A stretch of DNA of 64,000 bases from Lysobacter sp. Lineage in GTDB: Bacteria; Pseudomonadota; Gammaproteobacteria; Xanthomonadales; Xanthomonadaceae. The notes below the pieces were generated by a model. The model did no database searches. It saw nothing but the letters and a program-made list of their open reading frames with translations, and was not told the DNA's origin. Within the stretch, counting starts at the first letter, position 1. Each line of letters starts with the position of its first letter. Of this stretch, positions 1-8,704 are shown one piece after another. The DNA lies in assembly GCA_027306995.1 (NCBI GenBank), contig DAHUXS010000013.1, forward strand, positions 372,001-436,000, in the 5' to 3' direction. The translations under genes and the position numbers were made by a program.

Positions 1-44
1 CAGCGAGGGATCGCAAAGGAGAGACCCGTTATTATAGGAGTCTT

Positions 45-815
45 ATGTCGAAGTTCTTCCCAATCCGGCTGCTCGAACGTCGGCAGATCGCCGCCTCCGT
101 CCTCCATCTCGCCTTCGTCCGCGACGACGGCGAAGCGCTGGACTACACCCCCGGGCAGTTCATCCAGATCCATTTCCCGCTGGCCGATGGCAGCACCGCG
201 CGCCGCAGCTATTCCTGCGCCACCCGCCACGACCATCGCATCGCCTGCGGCGAGGCGGTGGAGTTCGTCGCCAGCATCGTGCCTGGCGGCGCCGCCACCG
301 CGCTGTTCCAGGGCATGGACATCGGCGACCACCTGCAGGCCAGCGGCCCGCTCGGCCTGTTCACCCTCAAGCCGGACGACGCCAACCGCCGCTACCTGCT
401 GATCGCCACCGGCACCGGCGTCGCCAGCTATCGCTCGATGCTGCCGCAGCTCGACGCATTGATCCGCGAACGCGGGATCGAAGTCGTGCTGGTCCACGGC
501 GCCCGCGTGCCCTCGGAACTGCTGTTCGCCGACGAATTCCTGGCGATGGTCGACAAGCATCCGGGCAAGTTCCGCTACCTGCCCTGCCTGTCGCGGGAAG
601 CGTTGAGTGGCGATGATGTCGCCGCCTTCGCCCATGCCGAACCCGCGCACGGCTACGTGCAGAATCGCCTGGCCGAACTCGCGCCGACCGCCGGGGACGA
701 CATCGCCTACATGTGTGGCAATCCCAACATGGTCGATGCGGTGGTCGCCGCGCTGAAGGAACACGGCCTGCCGATGAAGGACATCCGCCGCGAGAAGTAC
801 ATCAGCCTGAAGTGA
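45..815 (+). CDS. fpr: ferredoxin--NADP+ reductase (FNR family)
   Basis: A 256-residue FAD/NAD(P)H oxidoreductase that should move electrons between NADP(H) and ferredoxin or flavodoxin in the cytosol. The N-terminal FAD barrel carries an RRSYS segment (about residues 53-57), the usual FAD-binding RxYS motif. The NAD(P) half has GTGVASYRSML (about residues 126-136) and YMCGNPNMV near the C-terminus, both typical of this family. The length matches bacterial Fpr (about 250-260). The ATG follows a clear AGGAG ribosome site at 36-40. The gene converges on the MocR regulator gene, whose stop lies 7 bases beyond. A related flavin reductase with another electron partner is possible, but the family is clear. 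Confidence 0.88.
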   Translation: MSKFFPIRLLERRQIAASVLHLAFVRDDGEALDYTPGQFIQIHFPLADGSTARRSYSCATRHDHRIACGEAVEFVASIVPGGAATALFQGMDIGDHLQASGPLGLFTLKPDDANRRYLLIATGTGVASYRSMLPQLDALIRERGIEVVLVHGARVPSELLFADEFLAMVDKHPGKFRYLPCLSREALSGDDVAAFAHAEPAHGYVQNRLAELAPTAGDDIAYMCGNPNMVDAVVAALKEHGLPMKDIRREKYISLK

Positions 816-821
816 CCGGCC

Positions 822-2327
822 CTATTTGACGAGCCGCTTCAACGGAACCACGTTCGCGGAATTCGCCCCGTTGTGTTCCGCCTGCTGCAGCAATGGCGAC
901 AGGACGCGCTCGAGAACGGCCATGCCTTCGCGGATATCGGACACGGTCATCGACGAGAAGCCGAGGATCAGGCCCAATGCTTCCGGCGGCTGCACATAGC
1001 AGGGATCGACCGTATAGAGCGCGAGTCCTTCCTGATGGCCGCGCCTGACCAGCATCGCGCCCGCATCCGCTCCGAGGCTCTTGAACGTCGCCAGCAGGTG
1101 CATCCCCGATCTGGGCAGGGCGAAACTCGCGGTCGTGCCGAAACGTGCCATCAGTTCGGACGCGAGCGCGGTGCGTCGGCTCAGCAACTCTTCCGACACC
1201 CAGCGCAGATGCCGGGCGTAGGCGCCGCTCTGGATCAATCCGGCCAAGGCCATTTGCTCGAGCGTGGGCGAGCCGAAATCGAGCGTCCATTTCGCTGCCA
1301 GAAGATCCTGCTGCAATGCCGGCGGCGCCACGATGTAGCCCAGGCGAATTCCGGCGGAGAACGATTTCGACAGCGTGCCGACATAGATCGTGCGTCCGTT
1401 GCGATCGGACGCATGCAACGAGAGCAGCGCCGGGCCGTTGATCCTGAATTCGCCGTCGTAATCGTCTTCGATCACCCAGGCACCGCTGCGTTGCGCATAG
1501 TCCAGCAGCGCCGTTCGCCGAGCTTCCGACAACACCGCGCCGGTCGGGAACTGGTGCGACGGCGTGGTGTAGACCAGTTGCACGCCCGGTGGAATCTCGT
1601 CCACCACCATGCCGTCGCGATCGACCGGCACCGGAACGATTTTGGCGCCCGCGATCTGGAACAGCTTGCGCGCGCTGAAGTATCCCGGTTCCTCGAACGC
1701 CACGGTATCACCGGCATTCAACAGCGCCTGGATGCAGACCTGGATCGCCTGCTGAACGCCCGCCACGATCAGGATGTCGTCGGCATCGCAGACGATGCCG
1801 CGGCTGCGCTCGATATGGTGCGCCAGCGCGCTCCGGAGCTCCGGGTTCCCCTGCACCCGCGGGTAGCGGTTGGCCGCGCGCGGGATCGCCTTGCGGATCT
1901 CCTTCGCCCACAGCGCGTCCATGTTCTTGTTGCGGATGGGTTGCCCGTACTCGAATGCATGCCGGATTCCATCCGGCCGGCGCCCCGGCATGTTCTTGAG
2001 ATCGAAGACGCCACGCGCGATCCGGCTGCGCTCGTTCTGCGGCGGAATCGCCGATTGCAGGTGGCTGCCGCGATCCTTGGCGAACCGGCTCTTCGCGACA
2101 AAACTGCCGGACCCGGTGACGGTATTGGTGTAACCCTCCGCCCTCAGGAGTTCATAGGCCGCGACCACCGTGGTCCTGGAGATGCCGAGTTGGCGGCACA
2201 GGTCGCGTGACGGCGGCAATCGTTCGCCTTCCGCCAACCGCCCGCTCGCGATGGCGTTCTTCAGGCCGCGCACCAGTTGCTGGTAGATCGCGCCTTCGCC
2301 ATCCAGAAAGATGTCCATGCCTTGCAT
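822..2327 (-). CDS. MocR/PdxR-family transcriptional regulator (GntR HTH + aminotransferase-like domain)
   Basis: A fusion of an N-terminal GntR-type winged helix (about residues 10-75; the ISRTTVVAAYELL recognition helix is clear) and a C-terminal fold-type I aminotransferase-like domain. The PLP-binding lysine is visible in GTLSKSFSAGIRLGY, and EPGYF, YTTPSHQFPTG and DDYDGEFR are typical of MocR proteins. Such proteins sense PLP or amino-compound metabolites and usually control a nearby gene; here the targets are unknown. The reading frame extends upstream to 2408, but the added residues look non-coding. I chose the ATG at 2327; 2318, three codons in, is an equal alternative. The gene lies downstream of the winged-helix gene with a 96-base gap that contains repeats. 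Confidence 0.85.
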   Translation of the reverse strand: MQGMDIFLDGEGAIYQQLVRGLKNAIASGRLAEGERLPPSRDLCRQLGISRTTVVAAYELLRAEGYTNTVTGSGSFVAKSRFAKDRGSHLQSAIPPQNERSRIARGVFDLKNMPGRRPDGIRHAFEYGQPIRNKNMDALWAKEIRKAIPRAANRYPRVQGNPELRSALAHHIERSRGIVCDADDILIVAGVQQAIQVCIQALLNAGDTVAFEEPGYFSARKLFQIAGAKIVPVPVDRDGMVVDEIPPGVQLVYTTPSHQFPTGAVLSEARRTALLDYAQRSGAWVIEDDYDGEFRINGPALLSLHASDRNGRTIYVGTLSKSFSAGIRLGYIVAPPALQQDLLAAKWTLDFGSPTLEQMALAGLIQSGAYARHLRWVSEELLSRRTALASELMARFGTTASFALPRSGMHLLATFKSLGADAGAMLVRRGHQEGLALYTVDPCYVQPPEALGLILGFSSMTVSDIREGMAVLERVLSPLLQQAEHNGANSANVVPLKRLVK

Positions 2328-2390
2328 CCACTCGAACGGGTTCGCACCGTTGGTCCGGAGTATGCGACCAAAGCAGGCATGGCGAGCTGG

Positions 2391-2422
2391 TCCAATTGCG
2401 GCGGGCAACCGCGAAAATTGGA
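2391..2422. promoter_or_regulatory. inverted repeat between two regulator genes (possible operator or terminator)
   Basis: TCCAATT (2391-2397) is matched by AATTGGA (2416-2422), with GCGG and CCGC arms inside, giving a broken 32-base dyad. It sits directly after the stop of the winged-helix gene and 64-95 bases before the MocR start. A TGGTCC hexamer occurs twice (2351-2356 and 2388-2393). It could be the MocR operator or a weak terminator; there is no U-tract. Confidence 0.35.
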
Positions 2423-2423
2423 C

Positions 2424-2825
2424 TTATGCCGCCGGCATCTTCAGGGCCTGCCACTGGCGGAAGTTCAGGATCATCGCCGGATCCCGGCGACGCCCCTTGG
2501 GGAAAACACTGCCCTGCGCCCGCGCGATCGTGCGCAAGCTCGTCAGCAACAGATGGACCTCGAGATTGCTGCAGACATAGCCGCGCGCATGTCCGCGCCT
2601 GACCGGCTTGATCCAGCCACCCGCGATCAATCGCTTCAGGTGCTGGTAGGCATGCGGCTTGCTGACCTGGATGGCCTCGGCGATATCCGTCGCCGTGATT
2701 CCGTTCCCGGTCGCGATCATGAACAGGATCATCGTGCGTTCGATGTTGCCGAAAATCTGGAAGACGCGAACGAGCGAACGCGCCTCGAGCAGCAACCCCG
2801 TCTCTTCCGTCGTGGCTGTTCTCAT
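2424..2825 (-). CDS. winged-helix transcriptional regulator (ArsR-like)
   Basis: A 133-residue protein with one winged helix at about residues 25-90: RTMILFMIATGNGITATDI, then AIQVSKPHAYQHLKRLIAGG as the recognition helix, then a basic wing (RRGHARGY). I see no metal-binding cysteines, so it is not a classical metal-sensing ArsR. The start at 2825 follows a GGTGG site and lies 10 bases past the stop of the upstream hydrolase gene; the longer in-frame form would overlap that gene and looks spurious. It is the last gene of a receptor-hydrolase-regulator unit and may feed back on it. The effector is unknown. Confidence 0.7.
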   Translation of the reverse strand: MRTATTEETGLLLEARSLVRVFQIFGNIERTMILFMIATGNGITATDIAEAIQVSKPHAYQHLKRLIAGGWIKPVRRGHARGYVCSNLEVHLLLTSLRTIARAQGSVFPKGRRRDPAMILNFRQWQALKMPAA

Positions 2826-2835
2826 GTCCACCGGG

Positions 2836-3705
2836 TTAGCGCAACGCCTGCAGCCATTCGAGCAACGCCGTCGCGAGCGCGATCCGCGAATCCGACCACG
2901 AATGATCCGTTGCCCGATGCCGGGTGGTGACCCGCGCATTGCCTTCGGCCTTGAGCTTTGCCGCCAGGCCATCGCCGAACATCGCGAATCCGTCGTCGGA
3001 GGTCAGGACCAGCATCGGCATCCTTGCCAGCCGCGGCGCCGCGGCATCGAAATTCCAGCGCGCGGACCCGACGGCGAGTTCATCCGCCATGCGTTCCGGC
3101 GTGGTGCCCGCCAGCGATTCCATGCCGTCGCGCATGCCTGCGACGACCTGCTCTCGCGGCATCGTGCCGATGCGCCCCATGTCGGCGGCGGAGATCAGCG
3201 CCGCCCCGGTCAACTCCGGATGATGCGATGCCGCCTGCGCGGCGACCCATCCGCCCATGCTGTGCCCGACGACAACCAGGCGCTTCGCATTGATGCCGTA
3301 TTTGCGCGCATTGACGGAATCCTCGACGAACGCGAGTACGGCATCGGCGTCTTCCAGATTGCCTGCAAAACTGAACTTCCCGGGGCTGCCCCAGGAACCG
3401 CGATAGCTGAACACCACCGCATTCCAGCCCGCCCGCCGCACGGCCTGCGCAAGATCCTGGTTCTTCTCGTTGCCGGGCAGGCCGTGGAAGAACACCACGG
3501 TCGGATGCGTCCCGCTTCCGGCCGCGAGATAGGCGATGCCATTGATGATGTTCCCGTGCGTCGGAATGTGCAGCACTTCCATGCGCGCGGGATGAGTGCT
3601 GTCCCGCGGCGGATCCGTCGCGATCGCCTGCGCAACGGAAGATTGCGCAGGCAATGACGAGGTTGCAGACAGCAGGATCGCGGTAGCGACGACATGCAGG
3701 CGCAT
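2836..3705 (-). CDS. exported alpha/beta hydrolase
   Basis: A 289-residue serine hydrolase with an N-terminal signal peptide (about residues 1-22, cleaved near LPAQS), so probably periplasmic. The oxyanion segment HGLPGNE is at 74-80, the nucleophile elbow GHSMGG puts the catalytic serine at about 149, the acid is in TSDDG (about 237-238) and the histidine in TDHSWSD (about 268). The fold resembles peptidase S9 and dienelactone hydrolase relatives; the substrate is unknown. It starts 12 bases after the TonB-dependent receptor's stop and is followed 10 bases later by the regulator, so the three are probably co-transcribed. That context suggests it processes a compound taken up by the receptor. 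Confidence 0.8.
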   Translation of the reverse strand: MRLHVVATAILLSATSSLPAQSSVAQAIATDPPRDSTHPARMEVLHIPTHGNIINGIAYLAAGSGTHPTVVFFHGLPGNEKNQDLAQAVRRAGWNAVVFSYRGSWGSPGKFSFAGNLEDADAVLAFVEDSVNARKYGINAKRLVVVGHSMGGWVAAQAASHHPELTGAALISAADMGRIGTMPREQVVAGMRDGMESLAGTTPERMADELAVGSARWNFDAAAPRLARMPMLVLTSDDGFAMFGDGLAAKLKAEGNARVTTRHRATDHSWSDSRIALATALLEWLQALR

Positions 3706-3717
3706 TCGGGAATCCCG

Positions 3718-6700
3718 TCAGTAGTCGTAGCTCACGCTCAATTGCACGTAACGCGGCGACTGGAAGAACAGCGGAAGGCCGTAACTGGACAACACCGTAC
3801 CATCCCCCGGCGATCCCGACGCACTGGTTTCCAGTCGTGCGTTGTACTGGAGCGGCTTGCGTTCGTTGGTGACGTTGAACACGTTCGCCGCAACCGTCAG
3901 CTTCTTGTCGAAGTACTTCGGACGATAGACGATGCCCAGGTCCAGCTGCTTCGTCCACGGACCGTGTTCCTTGCCCGGCGCCGAGTCCTTGTTGAAGCAG
4001 GTGTGGTAGGACGAGCCATAACCGATCGGATCGGAGTCGTTGAAGAAGAAGCCCAGGCAGTTGCGCGGCACGCCCGACTGCACCAGCAGCTTGCCGGTCA
4101 ACAGCCATTCCGGAGCGAACTGGTACATGCCGCGCATGCGCAGGGCGTGGCGACGGTCATTGGCCATCATGCCGTAGGCGTTGTACATCAGTCCGGCGGA
4201 ATCCCAGTCCTGGGTCTTGGAAATGTCACCCTGGCCGATATCCGATTTGACCTGGCCTTCGGTGTTGCCCGGGTTGCGGCTCCATGTGTAGTCGATGCGT
4301 GCCTGCCACTTGCCGTCGAACTGGTGTTCCAGATACAGGTCCAGCGCCATGTACTTGCGAATCGGTTTCAGGTTGCCGAAGCCGAGCTCCTCATTGGTCA
4401 TCGTCACGTCGGTATAGCCGGAACCGTTGGCCTTGGCGACATGGAACACGTTGGTGCGACCGGGATTGATGATGTAGCAGCCGGGGATGGTGTAGTTGGC
4501 CGAGCCGAAACCCGAAGCATCGAGTTTGTTGGCGATGAAGCTGGTATCGCACCAATCATCGATCACGGTGCCGAGCTTGCGATAGGTGCCCTTGACGCCG
4601 GCGACCCAGTTCTTGCGGAACTGCCAGTCGAACCCGAGGATGGCTTCATCCTGGTATTGCGGCTTCAGGTTCTTCGACGCGATCGAGGCCGGATCGACCG
4701 GCTGGCCGAACTCGCCGTTCGCCGAGAAGGGCGCGCCGCAATTGCTCAAACCAAGCGGCTGGCCATTGATGTCGACACTCGCGTAGTTGCACGAAATCCG
4801 ATAGTTGGTGGACGGCGATGCACCGCGGATGGCGACTTCATTCGGCAACGCCAGGTAGTAACGGCCCAGGTTGCCGTACAGCTTCATCGTCGAATCGCCA
4901 TGGAGATCCCAGGCGAAGCCGACGCGCGGCGCGATCTGGTGCTTTTCATGCACGTAGCTCTGGCCGGCGTTGTTCTTGTTGTTGAAGTCGTCGCTGCGCA
5001 GGCCGGCCTTCAGCATGAAGCGGTCGGTGACCTGCCAGACATCCTCGAGATACATCGCCTTCTGCACCACCGACATCGATGCCAGCGAGTTGAAATAGAG
5101 CTTGCGCACCACGTTGCCGCCGGCGCGGTACTGCCAGAAATAGCCGGGGCCGCTGGTCGTTCCGCCCTGGTCGAACGCCTTGTACGTCATGTTGTCGATG
5201 CCGCCGGTCAATTGGTGGGATCCGATCTTGTATTCGACGTCGAAGCGAACACCCGTCGCCGTCAGCCTGGCGCCCGGCGTCGCGCCGACGTTCGACAGCT
5301 GCGGCAGCACCAGCTGGCTCGGATTGGTCACGCCCGCGGGTAACTTTGCCGCCGGGATGAGGTCCGTGCGCGCAATGAAGGGCAATCCGCTTTCGGCGGC
5401 CACCATTGCCGGATTGCGCACCGTGTCCTTGCCGTAGGTCACCGAGAAGTTCAGGTTGTCGGTCAGGTAGTTGGTGTACTTGGCGATATAGACCGTCGTG
5501 TTGAGTTTGCTCGGCGTCGAGGGCGACAGGAACTTCCCCTGGCTGAACGTGGAATAGTCGTATGCGTACGTCGAACCATGGGTGTTGTCGTTTTCCTTGA
5601 TCCCGGTCAGCTCGAGGATGTTGGAATCGTTGATGTTCCAATCGATCTTGCCGTAGATCTTCCTCGATTCGTTGTCGTTGTGCGCACGGGTGACCGTGCC
5701 GGCCTTGCTGCTGGTCGCGATCAGGGAATCCTTCGATTTCTCCGCCGACAGGAAGAAGTACAACCTGTCGGGAACCAGCGGACCACCGACGTAGGCCGAG
5801 TAGATCGTGTTCCACAGCTTGTCGTCGCTGCGCTTCTGCAACAGCGTGCCCGGATTGTTCGGGTTGTCGTAGTGCCACGCGCTGACAAGAACGCCATCCG
5901 GCTTGACCGTGCCGATCGCGCTCGCCGGATCCCCGGTATTGGTGCCTCCCGGGAGGCTCATCGCCTTCGGATAATAGACATCCTTCGGCGCCGAAGCCAA
6001 CGCCTTCGGACGCATGGAAATCTGTCCGCCGAAATGCCATTCCTTGGTGCCGCGCTTGCCGACCTGGTTGATCACGCCGCCATCGGAACGACCGTACATG
6101 GCGCTGTAACCGCCGGTATAGGTTTCCTGCTGGGCGATCGATCCGTAAGGCAGGCTGAGGCCGCCGATGTTCGCCAGCGGGTCGGACACGTTGAAACCAT
6201 TGATGTAGTACGCGTTCTCGGTCACGCTCGAGCCGCCGAACGACACCGCGCTGCCGAAGAAACCGCTGCCTTGAACCGTACCTGGCGCAAGCAGCGCGAT
6301 GGCTTCGGCGCTACGCGCAATCGGCAGCACGGCGAGATCCTTCGCGGTGATCACCGTGCGCGAATCGACCTGCGTCACGTCGATGCCGGCACCCGTTGCG
6401 GTCACGGTGATCGTGCCGAGTTCGTTGCCCGCCGTCGCCTGCGCACCGGCGAACGATGCTTCCGTGCCCGAGCTCACTTTCACCAACACCTGCTTGGTGC
6501 CGACGACTTGGTCGCCTTTCTTCGCGGTGACGGTGTAGTTGCCGATCGGCAGGTTGCCCGCGTTGTAGCGTCCCGTGCTGTCCGCGGTGACCGTGCGTGC
6601 GAAGCCGGTTTCACTGACCAGGGTGATGGTTTCTCCGGGCGCTGCGTTGCCGAAGACCGTGCCGGTGGTTGATTGCGCGTGGACGTTTCCTGCAAAGCAG

Positions 6701-6768
6701 ATGCCGAGGGCAATCACCAGCGCGCTGCGCTTGAAACCGGTTTTGTCTGAAATCGAATCGAATGCCAT
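3718..6768 (-). CDS. TonB-dependent outer-membrane receptor, Oar-like, with carboxypeptidase-regulatory-like N-terminal domain
   Basis: A 1016-residue outer-membrane receptor. In order: signal peptide (about 1-32, cleaved after VHAQS), a carboxypeptidase-regulatory-like beta-sandwich (about 33-110, containing TADSTGRYNAGNLPIGNYTV), a plug domain (about 125-255, with ENAYYINGFNVSDP and AMYGRSDGGVINQV), and a large beta-barrel ending in the aromatic strand QLSVSYDY. Oar-type receptors are abundant in Xanthomonadaceae and import peptides, glycans or other bulky ligands using TonB energy; the ligand here cannot be read from sequence. The ATG at 6768 begins a plausible signal peptide. The hydrolase and winged-helix genes follow in the same direction at 12- and 10-base gaps. 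The 164-base region upstream should hold the promoter, but I found no convincing boxes. Confidence 0.9.
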   Translation of the reverse strand: MAFDSISDKTGFKRSALVIALGICFAGNVHAQSTTGTVFGNAAPGETITLVSETGFARTVTADSTGRYNAGNLPIGNYTVTAKKGDQVVGTKQVLVKVSSGTEASFAGAQATAGNELGTITVTATGAGIDVTQVDSRTVITAKDLAVLPIARSAEAIALLAPGTVQGSGFFGSAVSFGGSSVTENAYYINGFNVSDPLANIGGLSLPYGSIAQQETYTGGYSAMYGRSDGGVINQVGKRGTKEWHFGGQISMRPKALASAPKDVYYPKAMSLPGGTNTGDPASAIGTVKPDGVLVSAWHYDNPNNPGTLLQKRSDDKLWNTIYSAYVGGPLVPDRLYFFLSAEKSKDSLIATSSKAGTVTRAHNDNESRKIYGKIDWNINDSNILELTGIKENDNTHGSTYAYDYSTFSQGKFLSPSTPSKLNTTVYIAKYTNYLTDNLNFSVTYGKDTVRNPAMVAAESGLPFIARTDLIPAAKLPAGVTNPSQLVLPQLSNVGATPGARLTATGVRFDVEYKIGSHQLTGGIDNMTYKAFDQGGTTSGPGYFWQYRAGGNVVRKLYFNSLASMSVVQKAMYLEDVWQVTDRFMLKAGLRSDDFNNKNNAGQSYVHEKHQIAPRVGFAWDLHGDSTMKLYGNLGRYYLALPNEVAIRGASPSTNYRISCNYASVDINGQPLGLSNCGAPFSANGEFGQPVDPASIASKNLKPQYQDEAILGFDWQFRKNWVAGVKGTYRKLGTVIDDWCDTSFIANKLDASGFGSANYTIPGCYIINPGRTNVFHVAKANGSGYTDVTMTNEELGFGNLKPIRKYMALDLYLEHQFDGKWQARIDYTWSRNPGNTEGQVKSDIGQGDISKTQDWDSAGLMYNAYGMMANDRRHALRMRGMYQFAPEWLLTGKLLVQSGVPRNCLGFFFNDSDPIGYGSSYHTCFNKDSAPGKEHGPWTKQLDLGIVYRPKYFDKKLTVAANVFNVTNERKPLQYNARLETSASGSPGDGTVLSSYGLPLFFQSPRYVQLSVSYDY

Positions 6769-6932
6769 TGCAGTGGACTCTCGTGGATGACGTTTCGACT
6801 ATGTGTCGGAAAAATTCATCGAACAAGACGTTTACAACCCATTTATGGATTGGCATCGCCGCGCGGTTTCGAATTGGATGTGCACATCTTGTCGCCGATG
6901 CGAAATGATGGATGCGTGCGAAGTCGTGCGTG

Positions 6933-7433
6933 TTATCGCCGCGAGAGATAACGCGATCCGCACCAGGCGCACCACACCCCGAACAGCAGGTGCATGAACA
7001 CGCTCGCTTCGATCCATTCCGGATTGGCGAACTTGGGCCAACCGACCGGCGTCATCGGCAGCAACACGAAATTCATGAAGAGATAGAGCAGCAATCCGTA
7101 CAACACGCCCCACAAAATCCAGCGCCTGTTGAATGCCGGCTTGCATGAAACGAACACGACCCAGGCGCCGACCATGCAGCTGGCGATGAAGAAATGGCAG
7201 AACGCGCCGACGGCGATGCTGGTGCTTCCGAGCGATGCCGCCTGTTTGCCGTAGATGCCGCGCGCAATCGACTGGAACACGCCCGCAATCGTCAGGCCCT
7301 GGTCGCGCCAGAACAGCCAGGCAAAAAGAATGTCAACGCATCCCAGAACGATGCCGCCGATGATGGCGTAGCGAACGATGCGTCCGATGCGCGGGTACTG
7401 CAGGTGTTTTTGCGCTGTCGCAAGCACTGACAT
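6933..7433 (-). CDS. conserved four-helix membrane protein, function unknown
   Basis: A 166-residue protein with four likely membrane helices at about residues 22-42, 71-95, 104-126 and 141-160, and short loops rich in Gly, Trp and Cys. I do not recognise a named family with confidence; it resembles small inner-membrane proteins of unknown function found as single genes. It lies between prpF (90 bases upstream) and the TonB-dependent receptor gene (164 bases downstream), all on the same strand, but the gaps suggest its own transcript. No signal peptide beyond the first helix and no catalytic motif are visible. Confidence 0.65.
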   Translation of the reverse strand: MSVLATAQKHLQYPRIGRIVRYAIIGGIVLGCVDILFAWLFWRDQGLTIAGVFQSIARGIYGKQAASLGSTSIAVGAFCHFFIASCMVGAWVVFVSCKPAFNRRWILWGVLYGLLLYLFMNFVLLPMTPVGWPKFANPEWIEASVFMHLLFGVWCAWCGSRYLSRR

Positions 7434-7522
7434 GTGATGTTCCGGGAGAAGTCCCGTGAACTATCGTGCCTGCGCCTTGGCGAGGCCAAGCCAATTCCGC
7501 ATCCCGGATCTGGACCAATCCG

Positions 7523-8704
7523 TCAAACCGTTACGTGCACCTGGCCGCTCATCAGCACGCGGGCACTGCGCGACATCACCGCCTTGGTCGCGACCCACTG
7601 GCCATTCATCTGTTTTACCTCGGCGCCCACGCGCAGGGTTCCGGACGGATGACCGAAACGCACGACATCGCGCGTTCCACCGCCTGCCGCGGCATTGACC
7701 ACCGTGCCCGGCACCGCCGCGGCCGTCGCGATCGCGACCGAGGCTGTGCCCATCATCGCGTGATGCAACTTGCCCATGGAGATCGCCCGCGCCAGCAGTG
7801 CGATGTCGGCGGCATGCACGTGCTTGCCGCTGGACGAGACGTAATCCTTCGGCGGCGCGACGAATGCGACCTTCGGCGTGAGTGGTCGCCGCGCGGCTTC
7901 GCTCACGTCGTGGATCAGGCCCATGCGCACCGCGCCGGCGGCACGGATCGCCTCCAGCTTCGCCAGCAGCGCTGCGTTCTCGTTGATCGCCGATTGCAGT
8001 TCGGTACCGTCGAGACCCAGCGCAGACGCCTCGACAAAAACCACCGGTACGCCGGCATTGATCATCGTCGCCTTGAATATCCCGGCGCCGGGCACATCGA
8101 GTTCGTCGACCAGGTTGCCGGTCGGGAACATGCTGCCTCCGTCTTCACCTTCATCGGCGGGGTCGAGGAATTCCAGCGCGACCTCGGCAGCGGGAAACGT
8201 CACGCCATCCAGTTCGAAGTCACCGGTTTCCTGTACTTCGCCGTTCGTGACGGGCACGTGGGCGACAATGGTCTTGCCGATGTTGGCCTGCCAGATGCGC
8301 ACCGTGCAGACGCCATCGCTCGGCACCCGCGCGGGATCAAGGAATCCGTTGGCGATCGCAAACGGACCGACTGCCGAGGATAGATTGCCGCAATTGCCGC
8401 TCCAGTCGATGAAGTCGGCATCAAGGGGGACCTGGCCATACAGGTAATCGACGTCGTGGTTGTGCACCGACGATGGCGAGATGATCACCACCTTGCTGGT
8501 GCTTGACGTCGCGCCGCCCATGCCGTCGATCTGCTTGCCGTATGGGTCGGGCGAACCCATGACCCGTTGCAGCAATGCATCGCGCGCGTTGCCCGGCGTC
8601 CGCGCGAATTCCGGCAAATCCTGGAGGCGGAAAAACACGCCCTTCGACGTACCGCCGCGCATGTAGGTAGCGGGAATCTTGGTCTGTTTCATCGTCGTCA
8701 TCAT
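7523..8704 (-). CDS. prpF: 2-methylaconitate cis-trans isomerase PrpF
   Basis: A 393-residue member of the PrpF/DUF453 family. It isomerises 2-methylaconitate so that the AcnD route of the 2-methylcitrate cycle (propionate degradation) can proceed. The residues linked to catalysis in characterised PrpF are present: Lys71 in STSKVVI and Cys105 in SGNCGNLSSAVG. Other family signatures are MRGGTSKGVFF near the N-terminus and GKLHHAMMGT near the C-terminus. The ATG overlaps the acnD stop as ATGA (8701-8704), so translation is coupled. The protein begins MMTTMKQTKIP, so the start could be one or four codons later. PrpB and PrpC genes are not beside it. Confidence 0.93.
   Translation of the reverse strand: MMTTMKQTKIPATYMRGGTSKGVFFRLQDLPEFARTPGNARDALLQRVMGSPDPYGKQIDGMGGATSSTSKVVIISPSSVHNHDVDYLYGQVPLDADFIDWSGNCGNLSSAVGPFAIANGFLDPARVPSDGVCTVRIWQANIGKTIVAHVPVTNGEVQETGDFELDGVTFPAAEVALEFLDPADEGEDGGSMFPTGNLVDELDVPGAGIFKATMINAGVPVVFVEASALGLDGTELQSAINENAALLAKLEAIRAAGAVRMGLIHDVSEAARRPLTPKVAFVAPPKDYVSSSGKHVHAADIALLARAISMGKLHHAMMGTASVAIATAAAVPGTVVNAAAGGGTRDVVRFGHPSGTLRVGAEVKQMNGQWVATKAVMSRSARVLMSGQVHVTV

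Noticed and set aside
3694-5343. 549-codon open frame opposite the TonB-dependent receptor
   Set aside because: A shadow of the receptor gene; low-complexity Arg/Val/Ala content and no family motifs.
6840-6997. short plus-strand frame with CTSCRRC near 6885-6900, possible small zinc protein
   Set aside because: It lies in the promoter gap, overlaps the start of the downstream membrane gene region in antisense, has no ribosome site and no coding bias.
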